From the NCBI GenBank assembly GCA_030435675.1, contig CM059621.1, positions 13,888,001 to 13,952,000 on the forward strand: a stretch of 64,000 bases of DNA, written 5' to 3'. This document shows positions 1 through 11,975 of the stretch, piece after piece. The translations under genes and the position numbers were made by a program. A model generated the notes under the pieces. That model was given only the letters and a program-made list of their open reading frames with translations, was not told the DNA's origin and did no database searches. The stretch is from Steinernema hermaphroditum (taxonomy: Eukaryota; Nematoda; Chromadorea; Rhabditida; Steinernematidae). How positions within the stretch are numbered: the stretch's first letter is position 1; each line of letters opens with the position of its first letter.

Positions 1-2147
1 GATTCGAGGTTTGAGTGCGTCTGGTGACGCAAATTGGGACAACAAGGACACGAGATGAACCAATCTGTCAAATAATGAGATATCTCTGGAAATTTTGTTC
101 AGTTACGTGTTTCTGTGTTGTTGCGTGTGTTTGGTCTTTGAAAGGCAAAGTGGACAGTCTAATCAAGGAAGCAAATACCGATTTGAAGACATGACTCAAT
201 ATATGAGCAAGCGGAAGTAGGTTTCGTAGTTTATGGTTAACCTACTACACTAATGCACGTATCAAAGTGCAGAACTGCAAGACATAAAAAACAGTAATGG
301 TAGATTTTGTAACCAAAATAAAATCCATTGGAAACGGATTATCATGCAAAAATCTTTATAGAAACATAATTCGAAATTTCACACTTCGGAAACACCGACT
401 GCACAGATAAAATCAAAAGACTGACTTTCAGACACCCGACAAAATATGGACCCGGGCCGATATTGAACCGACACCGACAAATCAGACACGTTCGCAATGA
501 GCCACACAGACGGTCCGGGTTCAGCGCCAACGTGTCTCGAATTTACAAATTTATCTGTATTTTACAATGTAAGCCGTCTTTACCGCCAAAAATGAAATGA
601 AACTCGAACTTGACCGTCCAACACAAATAATCCGGAAAATTGAAAAGAAGGTTTGCAAAAATTTACAAATAAAGAAAATGGTGAAAATTTGATAAATTCA
701 GTTACCCGAAGATGGTCGACAAACACACGACCGCGTCGTAACCTGTATAGGCCAGATAAACTGAAGTGCTTCGTGTTCTAATGTGTTAAGTTTTCTCCGG
801 GCACCCAAGTATGGGTATGCGGAAGATGCCTGATAACGGTCGCAAGTTCCGCTGAACGCGAGCGAGATTTTTCCTATAGCGTGGAGAATCGAACAGCGAC
901 ACCGATGGACGGTTCGTTTTTTCGGGTTCCTAACCCAGGTCACGATGAAAATTGTACTATCATTACAGGCTGTGGCTAAGACCCTGAATTTGGGACGAAC
1001 AAGGGCCTACAAGTAGGAAACCGAATCTATTGATCGAATTCGAATATGTATCCTTCATACCCTTGCTTATGTATTGTATCTTCTCACAATGTCGATAATG
1101 TGCTTTTTCAAAAATAAATGTACCGTAATGTCGATTAAGAGCCTCATTCAAACACCGAGTCCAGCAGGTGGAATGAAATTAACTGCAGGATTAAGGGGGG
1201 CCCGAAAACAATGTGTTTTTCAAAAGCGCCCTTTTTCCGAAGCTTTGTTTAACGTACGAATCATGCATAATCGAATAACGCCCCACACTTCGCCTTTCGT
1301 TCACAATGACCCTGAAGCCGATAAATAATTAGGCGAAATAGGGTGACGTTCCGCAGGATTGCGCACTTTCTGCACGTCAAGTAGACGCTGCCGACGCCAG
1401 CAGAATTAAGTGAACACGACGTTCGTCCTGTTTTGCAGCGATCGAACAGCGCAAGAACAATTATGCGGGAAGGGCATGTGAACAGTTCTCTGAACATGGG
1501 GTCTGATGAGGCACAAGAAGCAGCCGAACACATAGATGAATCATTCATGAGTAGTTGTTAGCTTGACATTCGAAGAAGAATGAGTAGTATCCAAAAATGA
1601 CTTTTGAAATGTGAGTTTTGAGTGCTCACCAGAAACCGGCTAATTTAAACAGCTACTCTGTCTTTTTTAGGCAGGTGGACTTTCTATCTGTGCCCCAAAT
1701 TATGTGCATAAATAATTAAAACATATGAGGGCCGAGCATAGTTCTTCCATGAGTGCTCTTTTCTGAAAAGGTTGCGTCCATAAATAAGTGATTAGTGAAA
1801 ATGGTGACATTTGAGGAGAAGGGAAAGATGCGTCCAACTCGCGGACAGCTTTTATTTTAGGAGATACGGTCGTATACAAGGCTCTGGAAAAAGGCCATCC
1901 ATTTTAATCGTTTAGAAAACAAGTGATTTCGTGCCTGTCTTTGCCCAAGTATCCTGACGGCCTTTCTGATGGACACATCAATAGCCCTGGAAGGGACAAG
2001 ATTGACGCTCATAGAATCGGCTTCTTTCGAACTGTTTAAAGATGTTTAAAAAATACTTTGTTCAATGATAACGTAGAACACGGACAAACGAGCTTCTGTC
2101 CCGAAGACACAGAGGCGTTATGTCGGTTGATAACTGTCTTTGTATCT
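1..2147. other. gene-free stretch
   Basis: No convincing coding region, RNA gene or transposon end was seen. Open frames are short (under 100 codons), lie on both strands over the same DNA, and have no splice signals or recognisable protein motif. Base composition is AT-rich with many A-runs on the plus strand. Confidence 0.6.
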
Positions 2148-2449
2148 GTTGTGATGTGACATCGTGAACTTAAAATTTGTATAATACACATTATACACTC
2201 TCTTACGAACAATAGTGTGTCATAGCTAACAAATTTGGGTCTTCAGTCGTCAAAAATTTCTGAATGGCTTTGCATACTTCTGTCTAGATGCCCTTTTTGT
2301 AAATCGGTAAAATTTGAACATGTACGTGGATGTACATGATGGCCAAAAAAAGCACATCTAGACAGAGGTCTGCCATGTAATTTTCGAGAGCATGTTAAGA
2401 TGAGACCGGCCGAGATAACGAAAAACGAAGGAAATCAAGAAACCGTCTA

Positions 2450-2921
2450 CAGGGTGTCAAGAAAATACTGTGACGCGGAAAAACAACTATAACTTTTTAT
2501 TGAACACACGAATCAACGCACGTAATACATCATTCGAAAGAGCAGAAAATTCTGAACAACACACACATCACTCGCATTCAAAATGACTTCCTCCTGCCGC
2601 TATGCAGGCGTTCAAGCGCTTTCGGAAAGAGTGCAGAATAGACGCTATCATTTCCGGAGTTATTTCGTCCCATGCCTTCTCCAGAGCGCGTTTCAGCGAG
2701 TCGATGGACTTGTGCCTGACAGCGCAGGCCTTCTGCTCCATGATACTCCAGACAGCGAAATCCAGGGGGTTCAAATCGGGCGAATTTGATGGCCAAACTT
2801 CTTTGTCCCGGAAGCCCGGGAGGTTGGCTCTGCACCAGTCAAGGGTCTTCTTTGCGCCGTGAGCAGGGGCCCAGTCCTGCTGGAGCCGCCAGTCGCGTCA
2901 CAGTATTTTCTTGACACCCTG
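2450..2921 (-). mobile_element. 472-bp mariner-type deletion derivative with TIRs and TA duplication
   Basis: The ends are perfect inverted repeats of about 28 bp beginning CAGGGTGTCAAGAAAATACT, each flanked by TA, the Tc1/mariner target duplication. The interior keeps only the 3' third of a transposase on the minus strand. The size and the intact ends fit an internally deleted, MITE-like copy that a full-length relative could still move. The TIR closely resembles that of the 1320-bp element at 13726-15045. Confidence 0.88.
2568..2903 (-). pseudogene. mariner transposase C-terminal fragment (open)
   Basis: Reading the minus strand from just inside the right TIR gives an uninterrupted frame of about 110 codons that starts WRLQQDWAPAH, contains the motif SPDLNPLDFAVWS and ends at the stop at 2568. 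QQDxAPAH followed by NSPDLNPLD is the classic second-half signature of Tc1/mariner DDE/D transposases; the last Asp of the triad (SPDLNPLD) is present here. The helix-turn-helix DNA-binding half and the first catalytic Asp are missing, removed by the internal deletion. The frame has kept no stops, so the deletion is probably recent, or the copy was recently amplified. It cannot encode an active enzyme alone. Confidence 0.85.
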
Positions 2922-3060
2922 TAGAAGTCGTCTATTCTGAACTGTCTGTGTCGCTGATCGCGAAAGCATTTCGTTCGAAATCGGTCGGAATCGCTTAAAT
3001 GCCCGCCTCAGATCTCACTTTATCTGCAACCGACCGCTCCTTGACAGTCATTCTGACCGT

Positions 3061-4147
3061 TCCGATAGAAAAAAAAACACACTAACCAAAGAACCTGTCG
3101 GTTCTCCATTTAAGTTCTTTGTGTGTTTACCGCCCGTAGGCTTTCCGTTGGCAGGGCTACTTGACCCATAACTCCAAAATGGTGATAAATCGCGCACAAC
3201 CTTACTTACATTACAAGGGATTGCAAAAATGAAACGATATGTATCCGAACACATAATCCATCTCGAATACCCATAGACGTGAACTTCTGTCCTTGTGGAC
3301 AAGTTGGGGAAAGCATGATGTGATCATTTTCCCATGGTTTCCCAATTTCTCAAAAAAGTGCATTCATGCAAACAACGAGATTTTAGGTTATGAAGCGATA
3401 CTTCTGCAGTTTATATGCACCCTCATCGCTTAGAAAAAAAGAGAGTTTCAACTTGATGATGGTTGTGATAGATTGTGTCCTTCTTTCTATTCTTCCATCT
3501 TGAACGAAATAATGTTTCAGGTAAGGTGGTCATGGTAGCGCCAATTATGGAAAATCACGCAGACAATCAGGAAGCATACAGTAGGACAGTGGAGAGAACT
3601 CAACGGCAAAGTTAAAATTAGACTCCGAACAAAGTAGAACGTTTCGTTGGCGATCGGTAAACGAAGTCTTTTATGTCTGCGGTCTTCCGTTCTCCCTCTC
3701 AGAAATGAGTCGGTGAACGGTCGTTCTCGGCCGTTGTTGGTGGCACAATGATTGTCCCGTCTCCCAGAACGATAACGCATCTTTCTGATAAAGGCTACGT
3801 ACCTTAAAAACAAAAATTGAGGTTAACTTTCATTGTTCATGAATCTTCCAAGGTTATAAAAGTCGTACTTGGATGTACAATCTAGATGATCTTCGTTTTA
3901 TACACTTCTTCCCCTAGGGCGATCAGCTGAATAAACGAAGTAAACTAGCAACAGCAAATAACAAAAATGCTAGTTAAAGAATATTTCAGATTCAGTGAAT
4001 AATGAAATGTCGCACATTTATACGCTCTGAACCCATTTCATACGAAGTGGTTAAAAGGGCGCATCAGTTCCTATCGAAATGGTTCCACAAATCTTCACAA
4101 AGGTCCTATTGCTGCCACATCGACCACATATTTAGTTATTACACTGA
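3061..4147. other. gene-free stretch with a Rep-B fragment
   Basis: No gene is supported. Around 3641-3790 lies a diverged Rep-B copy, recognised by the words CAGAAATGAG, CGGTCGTTCTCGG and GGCACAATGAT in the same order as in the copies at 10.0 and 38.1 kb. Confidence 0.5.
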
Positions 4148-5378
4148 AAATGGCGCCTGTTTTCAGTGAATCCTTACTGATAGAATCACGCATATGTATT
4201 TCACTCATGCTTTACAGCTTTTGAATGGATAGTCCAAGGCTAATGTGCTTCCAGGGCGTCAGCTCCCTTCTCGAATATTATGGAAGGTTCAGAGACAAGG
4301 AATATTTTGGTCCTCTTTGTGTTATTTCAAACACTTTTCACTGATATCGTTCTAAGTGTGGATAAGTGTGGATCAGAGAGACCAAAGACATGTCCTGCAA
4401 GGAGCGTGTCTCGGCTTAAAATAGAGCGCTGATGTAGAGATGCACTTGGAGGCATACGACTTGGAAATTTACAACATACCACTTGGAAACATGATTTTTG
4501 TTTGCGACAAATATGCACCAAACTTCACTGGAAATCTCTTGAAATCTTATGTATGTTCATGTGTTTAGAATTTGCTATGGCCTTTCCATTTGAAATAATT
4601 TCAAATTGTGATCTATCTCAGCGAGACTCGTCCCTTCACTGAAGCTCATCCACAAATATCCTTTTTGCGTTGTGTTTTCGAATATTCTCTGTAAATAAAT
4701 CCAAGTCTCCCGTCTCCCCGCCAGCCCGGATTCCCACTCATCGTCGTCATCCAAATCCAGATCCAGAGTGCAGATAATCACCTTGTTTTCTGTGTTTTGA
4801 AGTTACGATAAAACTCAATTTGTGGGTGTTGTTTAGACGGACAAACGGATAAAACGCACTCTTCAAAATAGGAGATTATTCGTCATATCACCGCAGTCGA
4901 TGCTATATTCAGTTTTGGGGATAAAATAAGAAGATGATACGGTAGGCGAAGGCCAAACAGTAAAGGAGTGGTGAAGCGTGCAAAAGCGTGTAACTGCTTT
5001 AAGGGAGGACGTCATAGTTGCTGATCAATTATTCACGACTTATCACCTCTGTTGCGAAAGAAGTGCACCAAGTGGAAGAAGTCATTTGAATATTTGTGAC
5101 GAAACAAAATAATCTTGATAGGGGGACACATGACATCATTTCGGTAAGAGGGTTACTGATTACTGGAGCGTTGGCTTTAAAATATTTAAAATAAGACAAA
5201 GAGGTCAAAAATTGGACCAAAGTATTCCTTGGCTCTGAACCTTCCGTAATATTCGAAAAGGGAGCTGACGCCCTGGAAACACAGAAGCCTTGAACTACCC
5301 ATTCGAAAGCTGTAAATCGTGAGTTAAATATGCGTGATTCTATCAGTAAGGATTCACTGAAATCGGGCGCCATTTTTA
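4148..5378. repeat. foldback: inverted repeat with ~180-bp arms and ~0.87-kb spacer
   Basis: The sequence at about 4148-4325 (ATGGCGCC..GTGAATCCTTACTGATAG..GGGCGTCAGCTCCCTT..AAGGTTCAGAG) reappears as its reverse complement at about 5195-5378. Arms differ by substitutions and small gaps, so the structure is old. The spacer holds no convincing gene. Confidence 0.75.
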
Positions 5379-8300
5379 GCGTAATTTCAGTCGTCCTTAA
5401 CTAATGGGATATGTTCCAAGTCGTTTCGGCACACCAACCCAATCCTAACAGTGAACGCTTCGAAATTCAAGGATTCGAGAATCCTAATATTGTTCAATAG
5501 CGAAACAGATGTCGGCTCTTAAGACAAAGATGGTTGGGAAAAGCAGTGCTGCCACTGTGCGAAGCATGTGGTCTGGGAAAAGAACGAGCTAGGCTAGGTA
5601 CAAGCTCCGCTCGATCCCATGTGGACTCCTACAAACAAATCAAAGGTTCTAAAGCTCATTATGTGATAAGCGCTTTCCAGATCTGGGCCGCTTAGATCTG
5701 CTGGAAAGGGCCTGAAGCAAAAACAAGAGTTGTCTGATTTCTATTAGAAAAGCGGGCATGGGAACATCAAAAATATACATTAATACACCAATTAATACAC
5801 TGTAGTTGGTGATTCAATGAATAACCGATTAGGATACAAAGACATTCCACTGTTTTCTGCAAGGCGATATTGTCCCTATGCTCCAAAAATCGCTCTTGCA
5901 AAAGAGTGTATGGTTCTCGTCGTAGGTAGAATGTGACACTGCAAAAATGAACATTTGTATCGTAGGTGGTATTCCACTCAATGGAGTTTAGTGGTAGTCA
6001 TCAAAAATGAACAAACACTTTGAAGAGCTTTGAATTAGTTGGATTCGGTGACTTTCAAAATGCCTATTCCTTCAAGCCCTAGGACCCTTGGCCAGCATTG
6101 ATCCTGTTCGGATCCCGCAACGATCTGAAAGACGAGCTTTCCAGCGCTTTCGGCCGTGTCTACGTCGTACAGTGTATACAGAAACACATGATAATGCCTT
6201 ATCATAAAATTAGTTACGTCGAAATGTCGGACATGGAAAGAGCATGTGCAAAATCAATATTACTTCAAAAATCCGGGTGCAGAAAAAGTATACTGTTCAA
6301 AAATGTCCCCATTGAAAAAGCTCTATTATGGAAAGTTTTACGTGCTAGCCACACGCATTGATTCTGTCAAGTTTGCTTTTTACCCAAGATTGAGGTCATT
6401 GATCGGAACGAGTCCTCAAACGACAGTCCATCGACGAGTCCGCCGACGAGTCCTCAAACGACAATAGACAACATTTGACAGCAATTGACAACAACGTTTG
6501 TATTACCCACTTTTTTGAGTACTCTTTAAAGCAATTTTTGGTAGAATAAGAGCAACCTGACTGCCGTTTGATTTTGCTTTTCAAAGGTACTCTTGAATAC
6601 CAGAACAGTGCATGAAATGTATCCAAACGGTCGGTGCGAAAGGTCGGTGATATATAAGCCATCTGATTTGTCAATTATTGTCATTTGTCGGCCGACTCGT
6701 CGGATCAGTGTTTGAGGTCTCCCACGTAGAGCTCCCTCAAACATGGCAAGGCAAAAACAAAAAGAAAAAGCAGTTTGTTTAATGATAATGTACCGTTTAT
6801 CGCTTGGGTCGTCAATTCGTTTTCTCAGAAATGAGTTGAATGAGCGGTCGTTTTTGGCCTTTCGTTTTGCAAACGGTCAGATGTAACACCAAAGAGCCAG
6901 AGTTCCCTGTCTCGCCAAGAAGAAGACCGATTCCGACTGCTCGTACTTACTGCTCGATCGTTTTCGTAGACGGTCACAACGAGACAGATACGATTGGACC
7001 AGACATTGCTGCTTCTGTAGACTACAAACGAGACAGCACTGTCTATAAAGAAGACAAACAAAACCACATGTTTCCACCTTCGTAACTACGCTGTACCTAC
7101 TCTGCAATCGCCTTTAAGTACACTGTAGCCGAATTCAAAAAACAATTCCAATGAATATTTACTACTTGTAAATACGATAAAGATGCTTCAGTTGCAGCAC
7201 ATGACTATAAAATGTGTTTTTGTGCTAACCTATTGTCTCATCATGCAAAACGAAAAGACACGCAACCCACCAAAAATGAAATGATGTGAAAGTTTCCTCC
7301 CCCGCCAACACTACAAAACAAAGACGTCACCGGTCTAGACGGCAAGACTAACAAAGAACACAATTTTCTGCTACCGTAGTAAAAGACGTTGCGTCGCCCT
7401 AGTTTACGTCATCTTGGATGGTCGCCCTTTGGCGGAAGTGCAACGCTAGCATCAAATTATGCAGTGCACTGCGCATCGAGAGACATTCGACCGTTGGAGA
7501 GCGATGACGCCGTTCCCACGCTTCTGCGACTCGGAGCTATTCGTGGAACAATTAGCACGAAGTGCGGAAGACAAGATTTGTTGCAAGTTCGACTTTTGAG
7601 GGACCGGAGATTATGAAGAAGCATCTTTGAATTGCCTAGAAGGCGGATGACAAGAAAGTGCCTCACTAAAGGCCTGCCGCGTACTGTGGATGTCAGAACG
7701 ACCATTCCAAGGGTCTGATGGTTTAGGCCATGATTTCTGTATCTGAGAACTTAAATCTGGTATTTTCGGGCATTGCCGGCATGCCGCCGTCATGTTCGAT
7801 TGTCGTTTTGTGATAGCGAGAGAGCACATCAGCAAAGAGCTCTAAAGAGATATCAAGTGGACGAGCCGACCGGTCGCAAATGGGACATAAACGATCAGCG
7901 TTCAAAAATATGTTTCGATAACTGATGTGTTACTGTATTTTCACAGAAATGACCACACAAATATTTGATGTTTTTTCAATTGGGTGTGAATGACGATTTC
8001 TACCAATATTTTCAAAAATAAGCATAAATAGTGATAGTATAAGGTTCTTTCAAAGAAACAATCATCAAAAATTGAAAATATAATTTTTTTGCTACTACCC
8101 AACAGAAGTGAACTGAAGCATCGTCGACGATCTTTCCCGCTATCGTTTCATCGTAAACATTTCCTCTAAAGAGCGCAACAAGTGTAGATATGATTAAAAA
8201 CATAAGCACGGAGTTTAAGTTTCGAGTGGAGAGAGAGCGATTGGCCACAAACAAAAGGGTCAAAAATATATTTGGACAACTGATGTATTAGTTTATTTTG

Positions 8301-9900
8301 TTCGGTTTTCACAAAGGAACCGCCCAAAGTGAGACACCCCGATCGGGTTCAATTTATAGACGTGTACACTTATTGACGCTGATCACAGAGCATGTGAACC
8401 CAACTCATCAAAAAAGGCATTTTATATCAACGTCCTTTGTATACTGTATTTGTCAGCATGTGATGGAATGAGCACGAACACAAGCGGGGGGTTGAGTTTT
8501 CCCTGGCCCGATGAGGTACTCCACAAAAATTAGCAACAATTCATAAGAGGTCTTGATTTTAGCAGAATTTCCGAACCTACGACATTCACCATTCAGTCTC
8601 AAAAATAGCTAATGATCAAAGTCGAGAAGAAAGACCATGAAATGTATTGCCGAGCTCAAAAATAAACGCCTTGTATTCGACCGAAAATCTGACTAATACA
8701 ACAAAAGGACTACTTCATACGCAAAAACCCGAATATATCGTTCATATCCAGAATTGTATTCAATTGTCGCCATGGAATGTCCGCCAGACACTTAGACAGA
8801 AATAGAAAGGCACTAATAATGGTGATACATTTTGCGATCCCGTTTTGTATCACTATTAATGGCACTGGGAAAAGGGCGATTTTTAGCGTATGGATGTGCT
8901 GGAGAGCCTGATAAAATCTAATCATCAGACAAAACCAAATTTTGATGTCATCTTGTCAAAATCTTGCGAACAGAACACTTTATTTTTACGGCTTTTAGCA
9001 CCTAAAGGGTGCATTTATTGCAATTCTCGGTCGTTCTTCGGATGAAGCAATCCTGGTGCAAAAATAGACCAAGGTAACGGAGCTGTAATCGCCACGACGT
9101 ACAGTTTAAACGGAATTTTATCAAAACCAAAGGAAGGAACGTTTCATGTCACAAGTAAAACCCGCAAGGGTCCGTCCGAAGCTGGTGAAAGACAAGATAC
9201 GAGTCGAAACCCATTACCGCCTTCATTGGACAAAATAACGACAAGTAGCTATCGTTCTTTGAGAGGTATCGGTATACTAAAAAGGGCGACCAGTAACCAT
9301 GCTCTCCGTCTCTGGACGAGAACACTTCGTCTTGACAACCCTTTTCCAAGTTAGTAACTTATACAAACGGATGAAATCGAAAATATAAATAGCTAAACTT
9401 GGACAGTCAGCGCAAATATTAATTCTCAGTTTATCAACATTTGATTTCCAACTTTTGGTTTCGGACGGCCCTGGCACACAGTCCACACTCTGATCTGGTG
9501 CTCACGGTTTAACGTGAATATAAGAAGTTAAAGGCCCAAAAATCAGATATATACAAAAAGAAACCGTTCATCGTGCACATGATTGTGTGAAGTTCGGATT
9601 ACCGTGCCTATAACTGGATCCTGTACGACTGCAAGATAAGTCCGCATTTCTGTTGTCGATGTACGAATACAGTCCCACACTCCTACCGCCAAAAATGTTT
9701 TTGTTCCGTTAGTGAAAAGTTTTCAGTATTCCAAGATTTGCGAAAAAACATTGCAAAACACGTGATGATGGCATTGATAACTCGCTTCACAATGCGTTCA
9801 GAATAGCCGGACAGTTCTTTACCAGTAGTTGGTGCAAAAATGTATCTAGATAAGCATCCGTTACATTGATGGGATAGCTGTCTTCAAATTCTGTCTTTCT
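5379..9900. other. gene-free stretch
   Basis: Nothing coding is supported. A diverged Rep-B piece is visible at about 6825-6960 (CAGAAATGAGTTGAATGAGC..). The rest is AT-rich with many CAAAAAT words on the plus strand. Confidence 0.55.
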
Positions 9901-10420
9901 TCAAAAGAAAGAAGATCAGCAGCTACTACGGTGATATACGGTTCTCCTTTGAGCATTATGAGATATCTTGCATGACGAATGACATTGATTCAAGAGTAAA
10001 TGTAAATCGCTCTCTCTCTGAGGCTGTCTGAGGCGAATGAGTTGAGTAAGAGGTCGTTCTCGATTGTCATTGCGGACGCAATGATCGCCCCGGCTCCCAG
10101 AAGGCCTGGAACACCAGGAAGCCGTAGTTCCACCGTCTTGCCAAGAAGACCGTCACAACCGCCCGACTCCACCCGCGCGGCCAGAGAAGCCGAAGAAGCG
10201 TTGCAACTCCGACGTCTGCGCTGCCAGCTGAAGATGGGATCCCGCTCCGTCCGCTGCGACTTGATTCAAGTTCTTCGCCACTTCAACGCCCGCGCATACT
10301 AATGGGACCACTGATCGTTCTTCTCGGATGCCATCTCCAGCCGAAGCCAGAGGAAAATCAGCGACTACGGTGTGATTAGTGCCTTTTTGTGCATATATGA
10401 CGTCTTGCAAGGTGTAAGCC
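9901..10420 (+). repeat. Rep-B GC-rich repeat copy
   Basis: A GC-rich island in AT-rich DNA. It contains GAATGAGTTGAGTAAGAGG, CGCCCCGGCTCCCAGAAGG and CCGTCTTGCCAAGAAGACCG, which recur in order, or inverted, at about 20365-20690, 38085-38215 and 57850-58440. A short piece of a second copy (GATATACGGTTCTC) precedes it near 9930. Open frames in several phases on both strands reflect the high GC content; none shows a protein motif. A short stretch near 10462-10472 resembles a tRNA B box on the minus strand but no tRNA folds there. Confidence 0.7.
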
Positions 10421-11494
10421 TTCGATACGAGAAGATAAACTCGTAAACTCGTAAACTCGTGGATTCGAACCCCGGACCTTCAGACTGATTCCGGTTCGTT
10501 CCGGTTTGCGTCTACGTTCCGGTTTACGTCTACGTCTACTTCAATGTCTACTCCTACCCACCCTAATTATCAAGCTTCCCATATGAAAACACCTGCTAGC
10601 AAAGTGATACCACGGGGCGCAAGAAAAAATTCAGCAATCTAGGATCGAATTGCCACGAAGAAGAGTCACAAGGTGCGCCTCCCTATAGTAGACCCCAAAA
10701 TGAAAACAGGAAATTAGTCCGAATATATTCGGAGGTTACGTGAATTGCACTCATAAGACATTGATATGAAAGCGTCTTCCGACATAAATAACCCAGTGGA
10801 ATATCCCAGAATAGCATTCTGTCCCGACGATGACGAGAAGAGTGAGACCAAAGAGAGCAGCGTCATCGGAGCGCAGCGGCGCTACAGTAACGCGAAGACC
10901 CTGTTGGGAGCGGACGCTCCGATTCGACGCTGATAAGAGAACGTTTCGGGGAGGCGCCGAAGCGAGTATTCCTAGCGGCGCTTATCATTTCTCGAGAGGC
11001 CGAAGAGTCCTGACATGGGATTGGACCTCGTTTATGTGGCTTTTATGTTCATGAACGTTGAGAAGATAAACCATCGGGATCGTCGTGAAGTTTGATAGGT
11101 GTGCACGCGGACTGTGGTCTACTGTAGCTCGGGTCTCTTATCAGTTTGGTGGCATCGATAGTGTCAGTGGCCTTTTGAAAACAAAAAAGTCGAAAATCGA
11201 AGACAACATAAGCATTCAGTGAGCAAACATGTGACCATCTTTCATTACAGTATGCCAACGAGATTAAATTCTGACTATTGGCATGCGTCCCAGTAGTCTA
11301 CGGTCTTATCATTTGGAAGAATGTCTTCCACCCTGTGACGTTCTACCCGTTCTATTTCCTTGCACATGGATCTAAAGCGAGTACCGTCAGATTTTGAAAG
11401 TACTCCAAATTTGAAAAATGGATAGCACTGCAAATGCAAGCCTTCACGATTTTTTTTTCAAGATTTTACTTCATGAATCAAAGGCGTTACGCCT
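10421..11494. other. gene-free stretch
   Basis: No gene is supported. Near 10490-10545 there is a short run of TTCCGGTT / GTCTACG words resembling the sub-terminal repeats of the hAT element at 41.7 kb. Confidence 0.45.
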
Positions 11495-11975
11495 TGCATG
11501 ACACCGATTAATAGACAACAGAGGATATCACTTATAGACGGCTTCATTCCTGGCGCGGCGTTGATGTCGAACCGGTGGGAGACGGCGCGCTTCACGGGGC
11601 ATCTGGGAATCGGCGAAGCTCGGAAATCTGGGAAATGGCGGCCGAACTTCTTCTTCTCGGGGCGTTTGAGGAGGCTTCTGCGTCAGAGGAGGCTTCTGAG
11701 CTCGCATCTGCTACGGAGAGATGAGTCCGTGGTTCGGGGGTTGCGTCTTCCTCAGTGTTGGTGTCCTCAGAGCGTCGGCGACCTTCGGGATGACATCTCA
11801 CGCAGCGTCGGGCGTCGGACATCTTGTTGTCAGCGGTGGTGGGGCTACGGCTTCCGGGTGTCCCAATTCCCTCTGGAAGCCGGAACACTCACAACTGCCA
11901 CAGGGTTTGCTGTCTGACCAACCGGGCGCTCAGAGAGCGACCGGAGGGACCGACCGCTCGCCACCGCGACACGAG
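11495..11975 (+). repeat. Rep-C GC-rich repeat copy
   Basis: A GC-rich block with ATGTCGAACCGGT, CTTCACGGGGCATC, CGGGATGACATCTCACG and CATCTTGTTGTCAGCGGT. The second half recurs at about 15706-15895 and the first half at about 49325-49560, all in the same orientation. The several overlapping long open frames (up to 170 codons) on both strands are by-products of GC content: they lack shared start or stop positions between copies and any known domain. Confidence 0.7.

Larger units (their letters stand above)
2148..3060 (+). repeat. Rep-A family repeat copy, interrupted by a mariner-derived element
   Basis: The block before (2148-2449) and after (2922-3060) the mariner derivative matches one continuous block near 28908-29320 with only scattered differences. 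It contains an imperfect hairpin (about 2265-2377) whose arms carry CTTCTGTCTAGATGCC and its reverse complement, beside runs CCCTTTTTG / CAAAAAAAG. The right part (GCCTCAGA..CTCA..TTTGTCTG-like) recurs near 26290-26400 and 27470-27620. This looks like an old non-autonomous element; superfamily not determined. Confidence 0.6.

Noticed and set aside
10440..10475. B-box-like GGTTCGAATCC (minus strand)
   Set aside because: No A box at the right distance and no cloverleaf; treated as chance or part of a repeat.
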